This document shows positions 61,923-64,000 of a DNA stretch of 64,000 nucleotides, in pieces (position 1 is the stretch's first letter; the number at the start of each line of letters is the position of its first letter). The position numbers and the translations under genes are program-made. This stretch comes from an uncultured Pelagibacteraceae bacterium (lineage in GTDB: Bacteria; Pseudomonadota; Alphaproteobacteria; Pelagibacterales; Pelagibacteraceae). Under the pieces are notes generated by a model. The model worked only from the letters and a program-made list of their open reading frames with translations, was not told the DNA's origin and did not search any database. The DNA is taken from NCBI GenBank assembly GCA_902629285.1, contig CACOQN010000001.1, positions 1-64,000 of the forward strand. Direction: 5' to 3'.

Positions 61923-63161
61923 TTATCTTTCAGACCACTTAGGAATTGGGTGAATTAACTTAGCTGATGCCCATTTTAATGGAGCAACAACTTTGTTTTC
62001 ACAACTTCCTGAAGCATCACACATTACTTGGAAAAGTACCATAGGTTTGTCAACATTTTGACCACCAGGTGCAAATTTAATATTTCCATAGAATGTTTGC
62101 ATATTAGTAGCTGCAAGAGCATCTCTTACTTTCTTTTGATCAAAAGAATTTGCTCTTTCAAATGCATCTTTGAATACCAATAAAGCAGCTGAAGACTCAG
62201 CAGATTGATATGGTGGGTCATATCCAAATTCTTTTTGGAAGTCAGCCGCGTATGTCATACCATCTTTAAAGAAATCATCTTTATAAGTAAGTGACTTATG
62301 CCATTGAGAAGCACATAATGCATACTGCGAATTTTTACCATGCTGTTTAGATAGCTTAGCAGCATCACAGTGTGTCATAGCCAACATAGGAACATCAACT
62401 TTCATTTCAGCAATTTGTCTGATCGCAGTTAACGCACCTTTTGTGTGACCTGATACAACAAGTACATCTGGTTTCATTTGTTTTACTTTAACCAAAGTAG
62501 CAGCCATATCATTTAGCTCTTTAGGTAATTTATCGTCAATTATGATTTTAGAACCAGTTCTTTCTGCAGCATCTAAAATACCTAATCTAACGTCCTGTGA
62601 GAATGCATCTTGTTCAAACGCTTGTGCAATTCTTACTGGTTTTCCACCATTTAACTCAACCGCTGTTTCAATAGCAACATCAAGATATAAGTTAGCTGGA
62701 GCTAAAACTGCAAATAGATATTTGTAACCTTTCGTAAACAAAGATCTAGATGCACCATTTGCTTCAACCATTGGAACACCGTATTTTTCAGTTACTGGAG
62801 CAATAGCTTTTGTTAAACCAGAACTGTAAGGGCCAAGCATGAACTCAACACCATCTTGTGATATTAGTCTTTCTGCAAGCTGTGCAGCTCTCTTAGGGTT
62901 CGACTCATCATCATAATAAATAATGTCAAACTTATAAGTTTTTCCACCAACTTTAACACCACCCATGCTGTTAATTCTATCAACAGCCATGTTATAACCG
63001 TTTTGAGTATGAACACCATTAGATGAGTATTTACCAGTTAGAGAAATTGCAGCACCTAAAATAATTTTATCGCCTACAACTTTTGCAAAAGATGCAACAG
63101 AAGTTGAGAATAAAATTACTAATGCAGAGACAAAACTTAAAATTATTTTATTTAATCTCAT
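61923..63161 (-). CDS. livK: periplasmic binding protein, Leu/Ile/Val or amide (LivK) family
   Basis: A 412-residue type I binding protein with a signal peptide (VASFA|KVV, about residue 26). It has LGAAISLTGKYSSNGVHTQNGYN and LGPYSSGLTKAIAPVTEKYGVP. It resembles amide- and branched-chain amino-acid-binding proteins. A cysteine pair near the C-terminus (MCDASGSCE) could form a disulfide. RBS AGAGGAAA precedes the ATG. It is first of the long minus-strand run and is followed at once by a strong terminator. Confidence 0.92.
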   Translation of the reverse strand: MRLNKIILSFVSALVILFSTSVASFAKVVGDKIILGAAISLTGKYSSNGVHTQNGYNMAVDRINSMGGVKVGGKTYKFDIIYYDDESNPKRAAQLAERLISQDGVEFMLGPYSSGLTKAIAPVTEKYGVPMVEANGASRSLFTKGYKYLFAVLAPANLYLDVAIETAVELNGGKPVRIAQAFEQDAFSQDVRLGILDAAERTGSKIIIDDKLPKELNDMAATLVKVKQMKPDVLVVSGHTKGALTAIRQIAEMKVDVPMLAMTHCDAAKLSKQHGKNSQYALCASQWHKSLTYKDDFFKDGMTYAADFQKEFGYDPPYQSAESSAALLVFKDAFERANSFDQKKVRDALAATNMQTFYGNIKFAPGGQNVDKPMVLFQVMCDASGSCENKVVAPLKWASAKLIHPIPKWSER

Positions 63162-63248
63162 TTTATTTCCTCTTAAATTAATTAATTAATAGGCAATTAA
63201 ATAAAGAAAAAGTATTTTATGCAAGTGGCAATAAAGACCTCTAGATGA

Positions 63249-63863
63249 TTAATATTGTTGAGTAATAACGATTATAACGGCAATTATTACTAAAACACTC
63301 GCAGAAATTGTATTAATTGTTTTAGGATTTGCTTTTATCCATCTAATTAGTTTTTGTGCAAGCAACGCATAACCAATTAAAGATATGAAGTCTAAAACTA
63401 TATAAGTTGAAATTAAAATAAGGAATTGAGCTAAATAATTTTCGTTAAAGTCAATAAATTGAGGAAATATAAAAGGAAAAAACATCCAAGCTTTTGGACT
63501 TGTTCCTGCAACTAAAAAACCATCTTTATAAAAAGACAAATTACTTTTTTTTATTTCACTTTTGTCAGTAATATTTTTTGGCCGTGATTTATAAATATCG
63601 TAAGCAAGATATAACAAATAAATTATTCCTACCCATTTAAAAATGTTTAATATTGTTGAGCTTTCAGCAAAGAAAGATCCAATTACAAAAATTACTAAAG
63701 TGGCTTGAATTAAATTTGCTGTAACATCTCCAAATGCAGACCACACGCATTTTCCAACTCCATAATTCATAGAATATGAAATAATCACAATTCTTGGAGT
63801 TCCAGGTGTAATAAATAAAAAAATTATGATCTGTAGATATAGAATAAAATCTAGGGGGAGCAT
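63249..63863 (-). CDS. LysE/RhtB-family amino-acid exporter (second copy)
   Basis: A 204-residue, about six-segment LysE-family protein. The signature is TPGTPR instead of TPGPNN, and the GDVTANLIQATLVIFVIGSFF segment is typical of the family. Export of amino acids or analogues is expected. The ATG stands directly behind the U-tract of a strong hairpin with no visible Shine-Dalgarno sequence, so expression may be controlled by that leader. Separated from livK by 87 nt. Confidence 0.85.
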   Translation of the reverse strand: MLPLDFILYLQIIIFLFITPGTPRIVIISYSMNYGVGKCVWSAFGDVTANLIQATLVIFVIGSFFAESSTILNIFKWVGIIYLLYLAYDIYKSRPKNITDKSEIKKSNLSFYKDGFLVAGTSPKAWMFFPFIFPQFIDFNENYLAQFLILISTYIVLDFISLIGYALLAQKLIRWIKANPKTINTISASVLVIIAVIIVITQQY

Positions 63864-63918
63864 AAAAAAAGATAGTCCTTAAAAACCGGGAGCTAAAGAT
63901 GGCTAAGAAGGACTATCT
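63864..63918 (-). promoter_or_regulatory. leader hairpin with terminator-like U-tract ending at the LysE start codon
   Basis: Perfect 11-bp arms AGATAGTCCTT (63870-63880) and AAGGACTATCT (63908-63918) enclose a 27-nt loop that itself holds a GC patch and a small AGC/GCT hairpin. On the minus strand the stem ends in a run of U residues that touches the ATG at 63863. It may be a small riboswitch or attenuator, or the terminator of a short upstream RNA. Confidence 0.6.
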
Positions 63919-63980
63919 AAGACATAATATCAGAGGTTAAAAAAAATGCATTAAATTTTTTTTTCAAATATAAAGGATTT

Positions 63981-64000
63981 ATGAAAAAAAAAGGTCACAG
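63981..64000 (+). CDS. possible start of a plus-strand gene cut by the window edge
   Basis: An ATG at 63981 preceded by AAAGGA (5 nt spacing) opens a frame beginning M-K-K-K-G-H that runs off the end. Only six codons are visible, so this is a guess based on the ribosome site. Confidence 0.25.

Noticed and set aside
1-64000. tRNA, rRNA, CRISPR arrays, insertion sequences, phage genes
   Set aside because: I saw no cloverleaf-like sequence with a conserved T-loop, no rRNA segment, no regularly spaced repeats and no transposase or integrase motif.

Overview
The window is a very AT-rich, tightly packed bacterial segment with no tRNA, rRNA, mobile element or CRISPR array. Gene content, lysine/asparagine-rich proteins, TAATG and ATGA gene junctions and near-absent spacers point to a streamlined marine alphaproteobacterium of the SAR11 / Pelagibacterales type. 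This is inferred from protein style and gene content; no marker gene is present. Almost everything encodes uptake or breakdown of small nitrogenous organic compounds. I find no transcription factor among about 65 genes.

Layout. 1-3.5 kb: 3'-truncated aconitase behind a LysE exporter and a CsaA-like tRNA-binding protein (-). 3.5-4.7 kb: ArgE-like deacylase (+), closed by a bidirectional terminator. 4.8-8.8 kb: guanidino-compound operon (-) with ureohydrolase, aldehyde dehydrogenase and NCS1 permease. 8.9-10.2 kb: secreted HExxH metallopeptidase coupled to a membrane-anchored cyclophilin (+). 10.2-19 kb: (-) block with EutA-like and DoeA/EutD-like proteins (ectoine-degradation families), a spermidine/putrescine-type ABC transporter and a FadN-like beta-oxidation enzyme. 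19-22.9 kb: EamA transporter, beta-hydroxyacid dehydrogenase, aldehyde dehydrogenase and phosphodiesterase (+).

22.9-39.4 kb is the most interesting part, a quaternary-amine catabolic island. It holds a gamma-butyrobetaine-hydroxylase-like oxygenase, a ProXWV importer, L-carnitine dehydrogenase, a BKACE enzyme and a hot-dog thioesterase. The last three form the known route carnitine -> 3-dehydrocarnitine -> betainyl-CoA -> glycine betaine. Interleaved are a Rieske oxygenase, a glutamine-synthetase-family ligase, a GFA-family protein, a glyoxalase, a cupin, a choline-dehydrogenase-like GMC flavoenzyme, and a TauD-type oxygenase next to a PhnZ/TmpB-type HD oxygenase with all the diagnostic residues. 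The last pair suggests C-P bond cleavage, perhaps of a trimethylammonium phosphonate that would also give glycine betaine.

39.5-49.5 kb (+): tandem EamA paralogues, an IPNS-like oxygenase, then an uncharacterised cassette (luciferase-like monooxygenase, ThDP enzyme, AA_synth protein, hydrolase, aldehyde dehydrogenase) and an orphan LivK-type binding protein. 49.6-63.2 kb (-): a run of about 13.6 kb with two branched-chain-amino-acid-type ABC transporters, AzlCD, glutarate hydroxylase GlaH/CsiD, a ProC-like reductase, an MFS and a TauE-like exporter, plus two small genes (23 and 60 codons). 63.2-64 kb: a second LysE exporter whose start codon lies directly behind a strong hairpin with a U-tract.

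A recurring design: all four periplasmic binding-protein genes are followed at once by a strong intrinsic hairpin, and in three of them the permease genes lie beyond it. This would let the binding protein be made in excess over the membrane parts. With no regulator encoded, such hairpins and a few inverted repeats are the only visible control elements.
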